In this document: in pieces, positions 11,569 to 23,620 of the stretch
Position numbering within the stretch: position 1 is the stretch's first letter
Layout of the letters: each line of letters starts with the position of its first letter
Source of the DNA: Ceratotherium simum simum
Taxonomy: Eukaryota > Chordata > Mammalia > Perissodactyla > Rhinocerotidae
Assembly (NCBI RefSeq): GCF_000283155.1
Contig: NW_004454180.1
Coordinates: 23,015,645 to 23,079,644 of the forward strand
DNA length: 64,000 nucleotides
Direction of reading: 5' to 3'
Position numbers and translations under genes: made by a program
Notes under the pieces: generated by a model
What the model was told of the DNA's origin: nothing
The model's input: only the letters and a program-made list of their open reading frames with translations
Databases searched by the model: none

Positions 11569-12894
11569 CATGAAATGTGGGTCTAACTGTAGCATACCCT
11601 ACGCCTACTTCTGATATTCGTATGGACTAGCTGTGGCAGACTTCAAGGTTATTGAGGACAAGAACCTACATCTCAATTACTAACTTCCCCAGTGATGATT
11701 TTAACACTAGGAGGAAAAACAGTACTGATATTTGGTATATATTCCACATGTTAATGCTGTGATGTCATCAAAAAGTGCTTTGAATACATAAAAATTTAAA
11801 AAGAGTTACACTAAGTAGACAGTACCTTTCAAACAGAAAAATTATAAACCTACCAAATAAGAATGAAAATGTAAAATTATAAAAGTTAAATGTGGAACAC
11901 ACATTAGTATTTTATTATAAATAAGTAGCAGGTAAAATAAGTTATCACTCATTAATAAGTTAAAATCTATTAAAATGAAGAAATTTTGACCATGGAAAAC
12001 TTAAATATTATTTATCACTTCTTCAAAAATTTAACCTTGAATATAAATGACATCATGATGTCATTGTAGAATTGCAAGTGCCTTTTTGTGTCAAGTTTTC
12101 CAGCTGCTGTAAAAGCTCTTCATAACTTTATATAAGATCAGAGAATGGTGAAAAGATAGTTATAAGCTAACTCTTAGTATTTTCCTCATCTGTGATTCTT
12201 TAAAAAGTAATCCCAACTCTTATTGGAGGTGATCTTTAGAATCATTTTTTTGCGGGATGGTGGGTGCTCCGGATAGAACTACAGTAGCCATTATGACAAA
12301 CTGAGGTTATAACTGTAGTTTTTTGTTTAAAAAATGCATTTCTGGTCACCTTAATATTATTTTGTTTTCTCAAGTATTCTTGGAGATTCTGTTATATTTT
12401 AGCTTATTATCTTGTTCATATTCAGCTTGTGTGACAAATTATTAAATCGAAGAAAAAGTTATTCTTAATATAGAAGCATTGCTTTTTGAATTGGCATTTT
12501 CTTACTCTCTTTGGAGATTATTGAAATAGAAAGGATGCTTTTTAAACATCCTTTGTTACATTCAAAATTGTAATGTAGCGTGTAAATGTCTGAATGTGTC
12601 TGTAGATACGGTATTTCATATTTAATATATTTTAACACACCAAAACAATATTATTATACTAACAAAAATAGTATTATTTCACTACGTAAAAATAGCACAC
12701 AATACCAAATACTATAGAGTAGTATTGTAATTATTATTCCCCTCAGACAGTAGCATGGTCTCATGGAGTGAGTGTACACACACACACACCCACACGTGTA
12801 TGATACACAATATATGTATACACACACATCTATAATCCCCTCCTTCAGTTTAAGATAAAGAACTGAATTTGAACCAGGATATGTGCTAGATTAG
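11569..12894. other. Unique AT-rich sequence with a CA microsatellite
   Basis: No gene or repeat family is recognised apart from the microsatellite listed separately at 12774-12832. Confidence 0.45.
12774..12832. repeat. CA/TA imperfect microsatellite
   Basis: An interrupted (CA)n tract followed by TA-rich and CA units. Confidence 0.85.
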
Positions 12895-12960
12895 GTTGAT
12901 GTACAAAGGAAGAAACCACAATCCTTACACTTGAGGAACTTCCAATCTAACAAAACTAAG
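12895..12960 (-). repeat. L2 3' fragment
   Basis: 'cacttgaggaacttccaatc' matches the antisense L2 block 'cccttgaggagcttacaatc'. Only about 65 bp are recognisable. Confidence 0.55.
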
Positions 12961-14019
12961 ACTTCATTATTCTTATGAGTATGTATCTTATGAGAATTTG
13001 TGAAGGAATTAAAAATCTTTGACGTGTAAAAAAAAAATTACTACTATCTCCTCCTTTATATGGCAATCCTCACTGTTCTTTTACTGGAGATAACTAGAAT
13101 TATGTGAACAGATTTTATTTCTTTTAAAGCTGCAGATGTTGTTAACAAATATAAGCACATTTCACTGTATGTGATAGATTAATCTCTGAAAAATCACTTA
13201 TAATTTAAAAACTTTTATATAGCACTTGTGAAGATGATTTAACCAAAGAATCTTTTTGAAAGCAAGGAATTGGCCCATGATATCTGTAGCAAGTTATTGG
13301 TCTTTACATATACAGGATTGTCTCCAAGTATACCCTTATCACATTCTCCTAAGGCAGACTCAGGCTATAGCCTCCTCACAGTTTTGTTGAATAGTTCTCG
13401 ATGTAGGAATTAAATTTGCATGTCTGTGATTCCAGTTATGAGTCCTTTTTCAGAGATTTATTCTACACTGAATTTTCACTTATGTCTCCAACCAGTCTTC
13501 ATATATTTTTAGAAATATGGATTGTAGTTTCTTCAGTGCTTTATTGCTGTCAGACCTGCTAGTGCTTTTGATTAATTGCACTAAAGGTGATATAAAGACT
13601 CTATTACTACTTTCCAAGTGTCAACACTCTCATCCCATAAAATGTGTTTTTCTTATCCCTAAGAAATTAAATGACCTCGCCAAAGAAATGACATCTTTTA
13701 GCTGTAAAGAGAGTATTACAAGAAATAAATAATATGACCAGCATCTACTAATAAGAATGGTGGAAGCTCAGGGGAAATAACCCTATTTCTGAACCCCAGT
13801 CTTGTCATTTTCACTTTTCCATCCCCATCACCATCGTTTTAGTACAACACACCATTGTCTTCTGCTGGGCTACTGCAGTTACTTTTTAATTGATCTCTCT
13901 TTAGCTGCTCTTGTTCTGGTCGAATCACTTCAACACAGAACACGCATACATTGCACAGGTGAAAGCATTGAGGATTATTAGCACTGCCCTGATCTGTATT
14001 CACAGGCTGTGTTCCTCCT
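12961..14019. other. Unique sequence
   Basis: No repeat or exon is recognised. An ATG-initiated frame of 71 codons at 13517-13732 has no recognisable domain. Confidence 0.4.
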
Positions 14020-14385
14020 AAATCAGATTAGCTATCATAGTATCCTTGTTAAACATATAAATTCCCAGGGCTGGCCCTGTGGTGTAGTGGTTAAGTTTGG
14101 CATGTTCTCCTTTTGCAGCTCGGGTTTGTGGGTTCAGATCCCAGGTGCGGACTTACACCACTCGTCAACCATGCTGTTGTGGCAACCCACATATAAAGTA
14201 AAGGAGAATTGGCATAGATGTTAGCTCAGGGCTAATCTTCCTCAGCAAAAAAAAATATATATATGTATATATGTATGTATGTATATAAATTCCCTAGTCC
14301 CATCCCACTGAATCGTAATCTTCAGGAAGGGGCATGTGTTCATGTAGTTTTTAGCAAGTACCACCGGGTGATTCTTATCAATGAT
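14020..14385 (-). mobile_element. MER5-type hAT relic split by an ERE
   Basis: The left part ('ccttgttaaacatataaatt') and the right part ('cccactgaatcgtaatcttc' ... 'ccgggtgattcttatc') correspond to consecutive blocks of an antisense MER5 element. The ERE at 14067-14282 was inserted between them. Confidence 0.65.
14067..14282 (+). mobile_element. ERE2/3-type SINE (older subfamily)
   Basis: The head 'agggctggccctgtggtgta' begins a sense ERE. A diverged B box ('gggttcagatccc') and the short body 'ccatgctgttgtggcaaccc' follow, then 'atgttagctcagggctaatc'. The poly(A) tail has decayed into a TA/TGTA microsatellite (about 14250-14282). The 12-bp duplication ATATAAATTCCC is at 14055-14066 and 14283-14294. 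Confidence 0.92.
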
Positions 14386-15223
14386 TTTAAAACATTTAAA
14401 AATATTTGGATTGGTGTAATATTAAAGATTATATCATAAAATTTATTTTAATACAACTTAGTAATACTTGTAACATACAGAAAATGTTTAATTTTTCTAC
14501 TTACAGCATTGTTTAATTTACTGTAAATGATTTGTATGAGACAGGGTATGATTTGTCAAGGAAAAATTCAAAGATAGCATGTGGAGTTGGGTTTAGGAAC
14601 TAAAATATATTAAAACATAGATAGTATTTTAGTAGGTTTTATAACATCAAAAATAGATCAAAAGGACTTTCAATTATTCTTCCATTTTCCACTGAAATAA
14701 CATACTGTTTACTTTCTATGTGTCCTGTTTTGTTTATAAATGATGAGATAAGGGAGATGGCTTCATGATGCTGTTTACAAAATCTCTCTGAAGAATAATA
14801 CCTTTACACTGAATATAGACATTATCATGATATATGAAAAGAAGAACAGATATAATGATCACTAAATATATATATTTAAATGCTGATGTTTGATATGCTA
14901 GAGAGACTTTAGAATGCTACTATCTTGGGAATTTGCAGAATTACTGTTTTATGCTTTTCATTAACATATAAAAATTCCATAACAGTTTTTTTCATGTTTC
15001 ATGCCTATAAGTAGTAGTCATTTGTGGGCTAAATTTTATAAATTAAATTAAATTTTAAAATACATGACTAATATAAACAATTAAAATCAGTATAATCCTC
15101 AAAACCCTCATGGCATCCAGGAATATTCAGGTGATGGAAAAAGGAAGGCATAAATATACTCATCCAATCTCCACTATTTTCTACACATAATCACCTGAGA
15201 TGCACTTGAAGTGTTCTGTCTAA
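14386..15223. other. Unique AT-rich sequence
   Basis: No gene or repeat family is recognised. Confidence 0.45.
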
Positions 15224-15239
15224 ATGTTAAATAACATTT

Positions 15240-15496
15240 ATTTATTTATTTTATTTTTGTGAGGAAGACGAGCCCTGAGCTAACATCCAACGCCAATCCT
15301 CCTCTTTTTTTTTTTGCTGAGGAAGACTGGCCCTGGGCTCACATCTGTGCCCATCTTCCTCTACTTTATATGGGACGCCGCCACAGCATGGCTTGACAAG
15401 TGGTGCGTTGGTGCGCTTCCGGGATCCAAACCAGTGAACCCCAGGCTGCAGAAGTGGAGCGTGTGTACTTAACCACTGCCCCCCCAGGCCAGCCCC
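15240..15496 (-). mobile_element. ERE2/3-type SINE
   Basis: The poly(T)-side tail is on the left, followed by 'gtgaggaagacgagccctga'. The head in reverse complement, 'aggccagcccc', is at the right end. The 16-bp duplication ATGTTAAATAACATTT is perfect at 15224-15239 and 15497-15512. The duplicated site is itself a near palindrome. Confidence 0.94.
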
Positions 15497-15512
15497 ATGT
15501 TAAATAACATTT

Positions 15513-17018
15513 TATCTTTAATTTAAAATAGTAATGGAAATAGACTTCATTAAGTCTTTTCATGGAAGGAACTCTATGGAGCAGCCTCATAATCTCCTGA
15601 AGGTTCACAAACCTCCATTTCTGAAATGTGGGTGTAAAAGAATGTGGACACCATCTAGTTCCACCTTTGGAGTATTTGTATTCAGGTTCAGGAAAGAGGC
15701 TGGCACAGCATCGTTGTGTGGCAGAGCAGACTTCTGTCTTCCAACTCCCTCCTTTTTTTTTTTTTAATTATCTTCATGCTGTCTTCCTTGTCTTAAAATA
15801 TGCATCACACAAATAAAAATCAAATTTCACCAGGATGTCAACAGTAACATCTTTTGGCTTTTGAAAAGAGCTCCCGGAATAGGAATTGCCATGACTGGTT
15901 GGAGACTGATAGAATCCAGGATGATTCCATTTCTAAGGACTAATCACTGCCAACCATCTCAACATCTGCTCCTTGACATCACCTCAGTATGTCCCTCATC
16001 CTCACAAGCTCTCAGTGGTCATAAGGCACTAGAAAGTTGAAAAGTCACCACTCTTCCATGGGATGGTTGGGTACTTCTGTTCTAATGGATCAGTATAACT
16101 TAGCATTATCTGTGTCTGGAAACCACTTCTGAATGGGAAGGAGTAAAGGGAATCCCCTTGATTCATCTAAAGGCATTCCAAACCCAAGCTGATATAGCAT
16201 AACAACTATTATCTGCCAATCCTGAGAGAGCCCACAGCCTTCATAAATTCATTTATGAAGAAGCTTCAACTATACTAGGAATTGAGGCCAGAAGAACAGT
16301 TTTGGGGGAGTGTTTATTGCCTGCCCCTATGAAACAGTTTTTACTTTCAAAATATTGGTTTAGTGAGGACATGTTTAGATACCCTGATGTCCATCAGGTA
16401 AAATGAGTTTGAGTTAAGGCTAACTCCTTGTGCTTTAGGTGTTTTTTGTTGTCGTTTTTTTCATTTTTAGTATTCGCGAGACCTTCAAATTAATCAATTT
16501 TCAGCTTTCGCACAGAACATGCTTAAACTTTGAATTGTAATAGAAACATGATTGTTTTTTCCTTTTGAGAAATGTTGTTAGCTATTGCCATACTTTAATC
16601 AAAAATCTATTCTTATTGGAATAGTCTTCGATTATTCTCCTGTGACAATGAAAATTCAATACCATCTCTTTCCTTTTAGCCTCTTGCCTTGCAAGCATTT
16701 ATCAAAGGGTAGAATGGATTTTGGATGACTATGGAGTTTAGGGAATAACATCTTAGAATAGAGAAATTAATGTGTATGAAACAAAGAGAAGCACTCCTTA
16801 TGAAGGACAGAGTGATAATGAAGCTGTAAACATTTCTGAAACTCGTTTGGCATATGTTGATTGGATTGGTATTTAGATTATGTAAACACAGACTCTTGAG
16901 TGACAAAGGAGAATTGTTTTTAGTTGACTAATGAAAAATATGAATTTTATAGAATAAATCACTATATGTACTTGGAATTTCAAAGAGAGATATACTTAAA
17001 GTAATGTAAAAGGTAATG
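15513..17018. other. Unique sequence
   Basis: No repeat or gene is recognised. A perfect 8-bp inverted repeat with a 4-base spacer (TTCATAAA-ttca-TTTATGAA) lies at 16240-16259. A poly(T) run is at about 15753-15765. Confidence 0.45.
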
Positions 17019-17026
17019 CTTTAGAA

Positions 17027-18166
17027 CAGCACTGTCAAATAGAAATATAATGTGAGCTACACAAGTAATCTTAAAATTTCTAGTAGACACATTAAAAAAG
17101 AGTAAAACAAAACAGGTGAAATTTATTTTAATAATATATTTTGATATAGTATATCCAAAATATTATCTTTGAACGTAGAATTAATATAAAAGTATTAGTG
17201 AAATTTTTTATGTTACTTTTTCAGAATAAGTTATCAAACTCTGGAGTGTATTTTTGAACAGAAAAGCTCTGTTTCTCCTCTACTCTCAATACTTCTGATG
17301 TGAGGTGTGTGGGGGTTTTTCCCACACCAAGCAATTCTCCAATTTTCAGTGGACATCAACTGGATGTCCTACAAATTTAACTGAATTCTGACACTATCTA
17401 CCTGGAAATAGCGTCAGATCCCACAGGTTAAGGGCTCAGTCCCCAAGACTGTCCCCACTTCAGACACCAATTGCAAGTCCAGATTGTCACCTGTACTTCT
17501 GACCACCCAGCCATAAATCAGAGGTTTCTACAATCCCCTCCAGAAGTTTGATAATTTGCTAGAAAGGCTCACAGAACTCAGGGAAATATTTACTTATATT
17601 TACTGATTTATTGTAAAAGGATACAACTCGGGAAGAGCCAGATGGAAGAGATGCATAGGGCAAGGTATAGGAGAAGGAATATGAAACTTCCATGCCCTCT
17701 TTGGGCACACCACCCTCCCAGCACCTTCACATGTTCACCAACCAAGAAGCTCATCAAATCTCATTGTTCAAGAGTTTTTATAGAACTTAATCTTCAGCTC
17801 CTCCAATCCCTTCTCCTTTCTAGAGGTCAGTAGGTGGTGCTGAAAGTTCCAATCCTCTGATCATTTGGTCTTTCTGGTGACCAGCCCCCATCCTGAGGCT
17901 ATCTAGAGGCCCAACCCTGAGTTACCTCATTAGCATAAACTCAGGAGTGCTCAAAAGGGGCTCCTTATGAATAACAAAAGGCACTGCCATCACTCAGGAA
18001 ATTCCAGGGGTTTTAGGTGCTCTGTGCCAGGAACTGAGGATAGAGACCAAATATATTTCTTCTTATACCACAATTTTACATTTGCAGTGCATCTCAATTC
18101 CAATTAGCCATATTTCAAGTGGTTAATGGTGCATGTCTCTAGTGGCTATTGTCTTGGACAGGGCAG
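17027..18166. mobile_element. hAT-type DNA transposon fossil split by a solo LTR
   Basis: The left end CAGCACTGTCAAATAG and right end TTGGACAGGGCAG form decayed terminal inverted repeats of the 'CAGCACTGTCCAATAG' kind. Flanking 8-mers 17019-17026 (ctttagaa) and 18167-18174 (gtacagaa) agree at 5 of 8 positions with an AGAA core, fitting an old hAT duplication. The left piece ends at 17254 and the right piece resumes at 18073 with 'attttacatttgcag'. No transposase is encoded. The subfamily was not identified. Confidence 0.75.
17255..18072 (+). mobile_element. Solo LTR (MER34-like) with 5-bp duplication
   Basis: An 818-bp TG...CA element begins 'tgaacagaaaagctctg' and ends 'ttataccaca'. Internal blocks such as 'cacaccaagcaattctcc', 'tagaggtcagtaggtggtgc' and 'cctcattagcataaactcag' resemble MER34-type LTRs from memory. 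The pentamer ATTTT flanks it at 17250-17254 and 18073-18077. MER34 is usually classed as ERV1 (4-bp duplications), so the 5-bp duplication makes the class label uncertain. No viral internal region remains. Confidence 0.78.
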
Positions 18167-18169
18167 GTA

Positions 18170-18310
18170 CAGAAAGAGCACTGGATATGCTAACTGTGAG
18201 ATCAGGCGACCCACTTATTTTTTCCTTGCCTCAGTTTCTCCATCTGTCAGATAAATGGGTTAGATGAATTATTTATGCTATTTTCAATAAGAGATTCTGT
18301 TACTCTAGAA
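18170..18310 (+). repeat. MIR-type relic
   Basis: 'gaaagagcactggatatgct' followed by 'gcctcagtttctccatctgt' is the usual MIR arrangement. Diverged and partial. Confidence 0.65.
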
Positions 18311-19597
18311 AGTTATGTTATACAACTTAAGAGAAGGCCATATAACATATTGTTGAAAAGGTTTGTATAACAAAAAGTAATGTAATAGGATGTGGCCTCT
18401 TTAGTAAGGTGCATTGTATCAAGTTAGCATAAAATATCACAGTACTCTGTGCATCATTATAAAATGCCTGTCATTTATGAGGAAGATTCAATTACCTGTA
18501 TACCTTCAAGTCAGAATGAAGGATAATTTTGGCTCTGTGTGATTAAAGAACTTTATTTACACGTTTTTACTTCTTTAGCCTTTTATTTTTTAAGGACACT
18601 GTTAATGACCACATGCTTTATTTGATGCTATGTCAATTAGCTCAGATAATTGAATACTCAGGAATCAGGTAGTGCACATTCTTCAAAAATTAGAGAGACC
18701 ATGGATGGCCTGACGAGGCACAATTTTTTTCTGACTACAAAAATATATTTAAAATTACAATATATAATTTGTTCTTAATGAATTCTGTTGAAGAAAGTAA
18801 TTTGAAAAGTCAATAAATCAAGTTGGCCCCAATTGGATGAAACTTGCAAAAAATATTGCTTATTAAAGAAATAGTTTAACGTACTCAAATCTTTCCCTAG
18901 GGGAAGGAAAAACCCTGTTGTCTTTGACTATCCTTAGAAATGAAGTTTAATTTCTACTATTTGCTGAATTTCTCATTTATATATTAACGTTCTTTTTAAA
19001 ATTAAAGAGACCTTTATAACTACCTAATGATGAAAATTGCACAGGTGACCTTTTAATTCTGTGCCTGCTGCTGGGTTCCCTTACTACACTTTCTGTTCTA
19101 AAGACTCTTGAAGGTAGAGGAGGGATAGTATTTTCTTGTTTCTAATATAAGCAATATTGTTTAGATGTCACATGTTAAGTTGTTTTAATGTTGTGGAAAA
19201 ATGACAGATTTTAACTAAATAACTATTTCGTAAAATTTTGTATGAAAATTGATAGGATTAATTACAAAATAGGGTAGTTAAAAGAAATTTGTGTATGTAA
19301 AAGTGTTTTATAAATGGTAAAATGCTGTATAAATATTATATATTTATTATTACTAATGGTAGGGATATTAGTGATAAAACAAATTAGTGTAGATAGATAT
19401 GTTTATCTTGAAGTTCGTTTCTGATTCAGGTGGAAAACGGGATTTTTGAATTATCTTAGTTCTAGATAAAACTATTATCATGACGACCCATAAATTATAA
19501 TATTTTATTTTTACTGCAAACTATATGAATTATTTTTATGTGGAATAATTGTTCGACATTTTTATTTCTCAATGTCAGAAAAATCAAACATATACGT

Positions 19598-19648
<51 letters not shown>

Positions 19649-20279
19649 TTCCTTGAAAAATAAGACCTTACTACAGGATTTTGATTTTGTTTGTAAAATA
19701 TAGTGGCAAATTATATGATTTTTTTCTAAAAAATCCTTTCTATAGAACAGATTATTATATATTCACCAAAATAGAAAAATTAACATCTTTTTTCATTTGT
19801 TTTTAAATACATGAATTATGTTCATCTTTAAAAATGTTAACAAAGATATTCTAATGTAGACCTTTTATATATATCTCACTCTCTGTGCCTTTGTTAAATA
19901 TGCCTCACCCCAGAGAAAACTCACAGATGACCCTTGGACAGTAGTCACCACCAAAAATGCTCTCTTGGAACACTTTACTAAGAAAATTCTAGGGTCACAA
20001 GCAGATATACTTTAAGATCTTCAAAGTAAAGACTCCTTTACTTTTGAAGGCTCTACCTTAGTCATATAAAACACAGTAAAATGCATCACATCCATATTTA
20101 TTATGATATATGTCACTACATGAGTTAAGTTAGTTGAACCTGATGAGTGAAAATAATATTGAGTTTTCTAATTAACTGTTAACCAATCTTGATTCTGTGC
20201 TTCTCTTTCCCTATTTTAGAGTGGATAATTGGTTTAAGTCTACAACTTTTTCTAGGCACTATGCCTAGAACACTAGTGT
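18311..20279. other. Unique AT-rich sequence
   Basis: No gene or repeat family is recognised except the GATA microsatellite listed separately at 19601-19648. Confidence 0.45.
19601..19648. repeat. (GATA)12 microsatellite
   Basis: Twelve uninterrupted GATA units. Perfect tetranucleotide arrays of this length are usually polymorphic. Confidence 0.98.
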
Positions 20280-20283
20280 ATAG

Positions 20284-20815
20284 TGTGGGGGATCAGAATT
20301 GGCCACCCCAAAATGTGTCTCTTTGGCATGAGGATTATTTTGGGCTGGTTAGTTTTAAGAAACTGCAGACAGGAGAGAAGCTCTGAAAACCAAGTAAAAG
20401 TTACCCTTTGTAGGAGACATTTACATTTGTAAGGGAAATCTCAATTTGCAAAGATGTCTCCTCCTCTGTACCAGGAAGAGGGGGGTATGACCTTATCTCT
20501 AGACACTCTTATCAATGTGGAAGGCAAGGAGTTAAATCTGCATAATAACCTTACTCTAGTTTACTGTGCTTTTCTGGCAATCTCCCATAACTGACTCCCC
20601 CACCCCCAACATCCTCCTTCGTCTTTAGCTGAGGATGGTATTTAAGATGACACCCTCGACCATTCTGGGAGTTACCCAGTTTTCCTGGGTTTCTCCCATG
20701 TATACATGTTATAAAGCCTGTTTGATTTTCTCCTGTTATTCTATTTCATGTGAATTTAATTCGTAGCCCAGCCAGAAGGACCTAGAGGGTAAAGGATTTG
20801 TCTTCCTCCCCTACA
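20284..20815 (+). mobile_element. Solo LTR, ERV1-like, 4-bp duplication
   Basis: A 532-bp TG...CA element, starting 'tgtgggggatcagaattgg' and ending 'tcttcctcccctaca'. The tetramer ATAG flanks it exactly at 20280-20283 and 20816-20819, the duplication size of gamma-type (ERV1) proviruses. A TATA-like 'ggtatttaagatg' is near 20640. The sequence 'gttataaagcctgtttgat' follows about 70 bp later, where the R region and polyadenylation signal would sit. No internal genes remain. The open frame at 20189-20386 crosses the left boundary and is not a gene. Family name not assigned. Confidence 0.85.
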
Positions 20816-20864
20816 ATAGGATGGCCTTGGTCTAGATCCTATTACCTGATTGTGTTATCCCTGG

Positions 20865-21115
20865 GACACAATAGTGGTTAGATACACAGGCTTCTGAGTT
20901 CAGCAGACTTTGGTCTGTGCCCTGGCTCCACTTCTTATAGTTATAAGGCTTCGGATATTGTGCTCAGTCTCACTAAGACCCAGTTTTCTCAGTTTTATGA
21001 TGGAAATATTATTAGTACCTATTTCATAGCCATATTGTATTAAGTAATACAATTTAGGCACAGATTCTAGCAAAGTGCCTGGCACATAATAACCACTCAA
21101 TACATGTTCTTGATC
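20865..21115 (+). repeat. MIR SINE, nearly full length
   Basis: Sense MIR with '5' agtggttagatacacaggct', 'gccctggctccacttcttat' and the 3' block 'caaagtgcctggcacataat'. The 102-codon minus-strand open frame at 20900-21208 lies over this MIR and is not a gene. Confidence 0.85.
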
Positions 21116-22639
21116 ATCATTCTTCTTTTTTATGGTTATTATTACTATTTTTATAGTCGTCAAGGATCGTACCACCACTAAATAACTAAGATATTTATTT
21201 GGGGCCATATATAATTATTTGCAGTTTAGTACTTTTTACAGTTTTCTAAACGAAGGATGGGAGACTGCAAGCCAGACTATTTATTAGTCAGGAAACATTT
21301 TGACTGTACCTTTTAATAATGGAAAATAGAATACAAAACAAAAATATTATGTGCATTTTGTCCATCTGTCTTGTCTGTAGGGCCTTTCAGAAATTCAGGT
21401 TTGAACCTAAGTGGTTATTTACACCCAGAGCAAAGTGAATGGGTCAAATGTGGAATTTAGAATGAAAATTATTTGGTTGCTACTGATGCCCTCCTGTGAT
21501 TTGGAGAAATCAGTATTTGCTTGGATTCTCCTGTGGCCAAGGTAGATGTTATCTGTAAATTACCTGGTGATGGAGAGCAGACTTCCCTTCCTGCAGAGGA
21601 GGCCTCATTTCTCAGGTGGCCCAGATTTGCAAATCTAGGATCACACTTCACAAGGCTCTCTGTGGCATGTTGGTAACTGGTGCTGACTGAGAGCTGTTTC
21701 ACTCTCATCTAGCCCCCAAGTTTAAATAAAATGTATTCTGTTTTCTAACCTGTGTCTGCTTAGCAAAAGTAGCCATTTTGAAAATATTACTATTTGCATG
21801 AAATTCTTCCTGTTCCTACTACTTGCAGTATTTTATTTTGAAAATAATGTCTGTAAATCTAAACAGCAGAAGAGTCTCTGTTTCCATGGGTGTCCACTTG
21901 CATAACTGAGAAACATAAAACAAAGAAAATGAGTAACTATGTCAGCTGTCAAAATAGAGTATTTGTTTGTAGCTTGTACTTTTCCCTTACAATAATCCTT
22001 TGATAATTTCCCAAGAGGTGTCAGATTTGGAATTGCAATCTTCAATTCTCAAGAAGAATCTTAAATTTAAACCAATGTCTTGACTGTCAATGGAAAGGCT
22101 GGACAAATAGAAAAGATGAAAATCTTATTTCATTTTCATAATCACCTTAAGTAGAATCAAAAGATTTTGTGTTTCATATATCTTTCTTTTTATCTGAGAG
22201 GAAAAAAAATAACTGTGTGAGTAGATATTATAATCAGCTGACATTTTTTGTAGAAGATAATTTCAAGATCATAATTACTGAAAAATAAGCATCAGGCAAT
22301 AAATGACTCCTAGGTATGTAGACAAAATACTATCATGTTGCTTTTGTTCCTACTTAGTGAGTTTATAATCTAGTCACATCAAGTAATCACATCAGGGACA
22401 AATACATAACAAATTTACTAAAATCCTGACTTTACATTAGATTGCATGTCAGATCATTGCTCATTGCTTTCTGCCTCTGAAATTTCTGGGTTGTCATTTT
22501 GGGTTGATTGAATAAATCATAATCAAAATTGGTTTCTTTCATTATGAGCAAAATTAATAAGATATGTGTGTTATATGCTACTTTCTAAACTCTCTCGGTT
22601 TATGAGAACGTATATTGCTAAATTAATTGTCATTCTTTC
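21116..22639. other. Unique sequence
   Basis: No repeat is recognised. Open frames at 21469-21708 and 21833-22045 (minus) have no recognised domains. Confidence 0.4.
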
Positions 22640-22990
22640 TGTTTGCAGCAATTTAGGACTTGATCTGCGCCAAGAACTGTGTTAGGCACTTGAGATTAAA
22701 AAATGAATAAGAAAATGTCTCTTAAAAAACAGAGAGATGGCAGAGACAGACATGGACATAGACTTAGTACCATGTGACAGTTGCTCAGGGGGTTTGGAAG
22801 GGAGACCCGTGTGACTGGTGATGAAGGAGTATTGAGGAAAGAGTATTTCAGAGAGGAGGAATATTTAGGCAGGACTTGGTATTACATGGAGTTGGGCAGT
22901 GGAATACTGGATCTGAAGGACAGAGGGAATGTCATGTGACAAGGCATAGATGACGTCTGGGGAATGACAAAACTCATTACAGCACATTGT
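22640..22990 (-). repeat. L2 LINE relic
   Basis: Antisense L2: 'gccaagaactgtgttaggca', 'catgtgacagttgctcaggg', then 'gagtatttcagagaggagga' and 'aggcatagatgacgtctggg'. These blocks follow the reverse-complement order of the L2 3' region. Strongly diverged. Confidence 0.7.
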
Positions 22991-23284
22991 GACAAATACT
23001 AGGCTGGGGGTACATTAGCACAGTTATGGGAGCATAATCCCTCTCTGCATCAATCATAGCGCCTGACACATTAAAAGCCTTCAAATATGTATATTAGAAT
23101 ATATATACATACATATATATATAAAATAAACATGAAAGACTCACCCATATTTATACATTCTATGAATCTAACAATATGTAATTAAATTTTAACTTAATAT
23201 ATTCGTGTAGAATAAGAATGAACATTATGGGTTTTGTTACTTTGTTTCAGTATGAAAAGAGCGTTAGAATTATATGTGGCATTC

Positions 23285-23480
23285 AATATTTATTCAGCAA
23301 ATATTTATTGGGCACCTAGTGTATGCCGGAAACTGATCTAGGCATGAGAATACAGCAATCAACAAAACAGAAGATCCTTTTTTCTCATAAAGCCCACATA
23401 CCATTCCATGCACTCCAGGAATCGACAGATAGTGACTGGCGGTCATGAAACTGGATTGCACATGAAGCACCATATGAAGC
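23285..23480 (-). repeat. L2 3' end
   Basis: 'attcagcaaatatttattgg', 'gcacctagtgtatgccggaa' and 'atacagcaatcaacaaaaca' are the classic antisense L2 3' terminal sequence. Confidence 0.82.
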
Positions 23481-23519
23481 CAAGCAGATAAAAACAAACC
23501 AAAAACAAAAACAACTGTC

Positions 23520-23620
23520 GTTCGTTCACAAACTCATCAGACAAATATTTACTGAATTTTAATTATGTACCAGGCATTATGCCTACAGCCTAGGAAACTA
23601 GAAAAGAGAATGAAGAGAAG
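23520..23620 (-). repeat. L2 3' end, second copy
   Basis: A second antisense L2 terminus ('cagacaaatatttactgaat', 'gtaccaggcattatgcctac'). The two L2 ends lie 40 bp apart in the same orientation. Confidence 0.7.

Noticed and set aside
19601..19648. Regular array, checked as CRISPR-like or satellite
   Set aside because: A plain GATA tetranucleotide microsatellite without spacers.
20900..21208. 102-codon open frame, minus strand
   Set aside because: It overlies a nearly complete MIR, and the translation has low-complexity lysine/isoleucine runs from AT-rich DNA.
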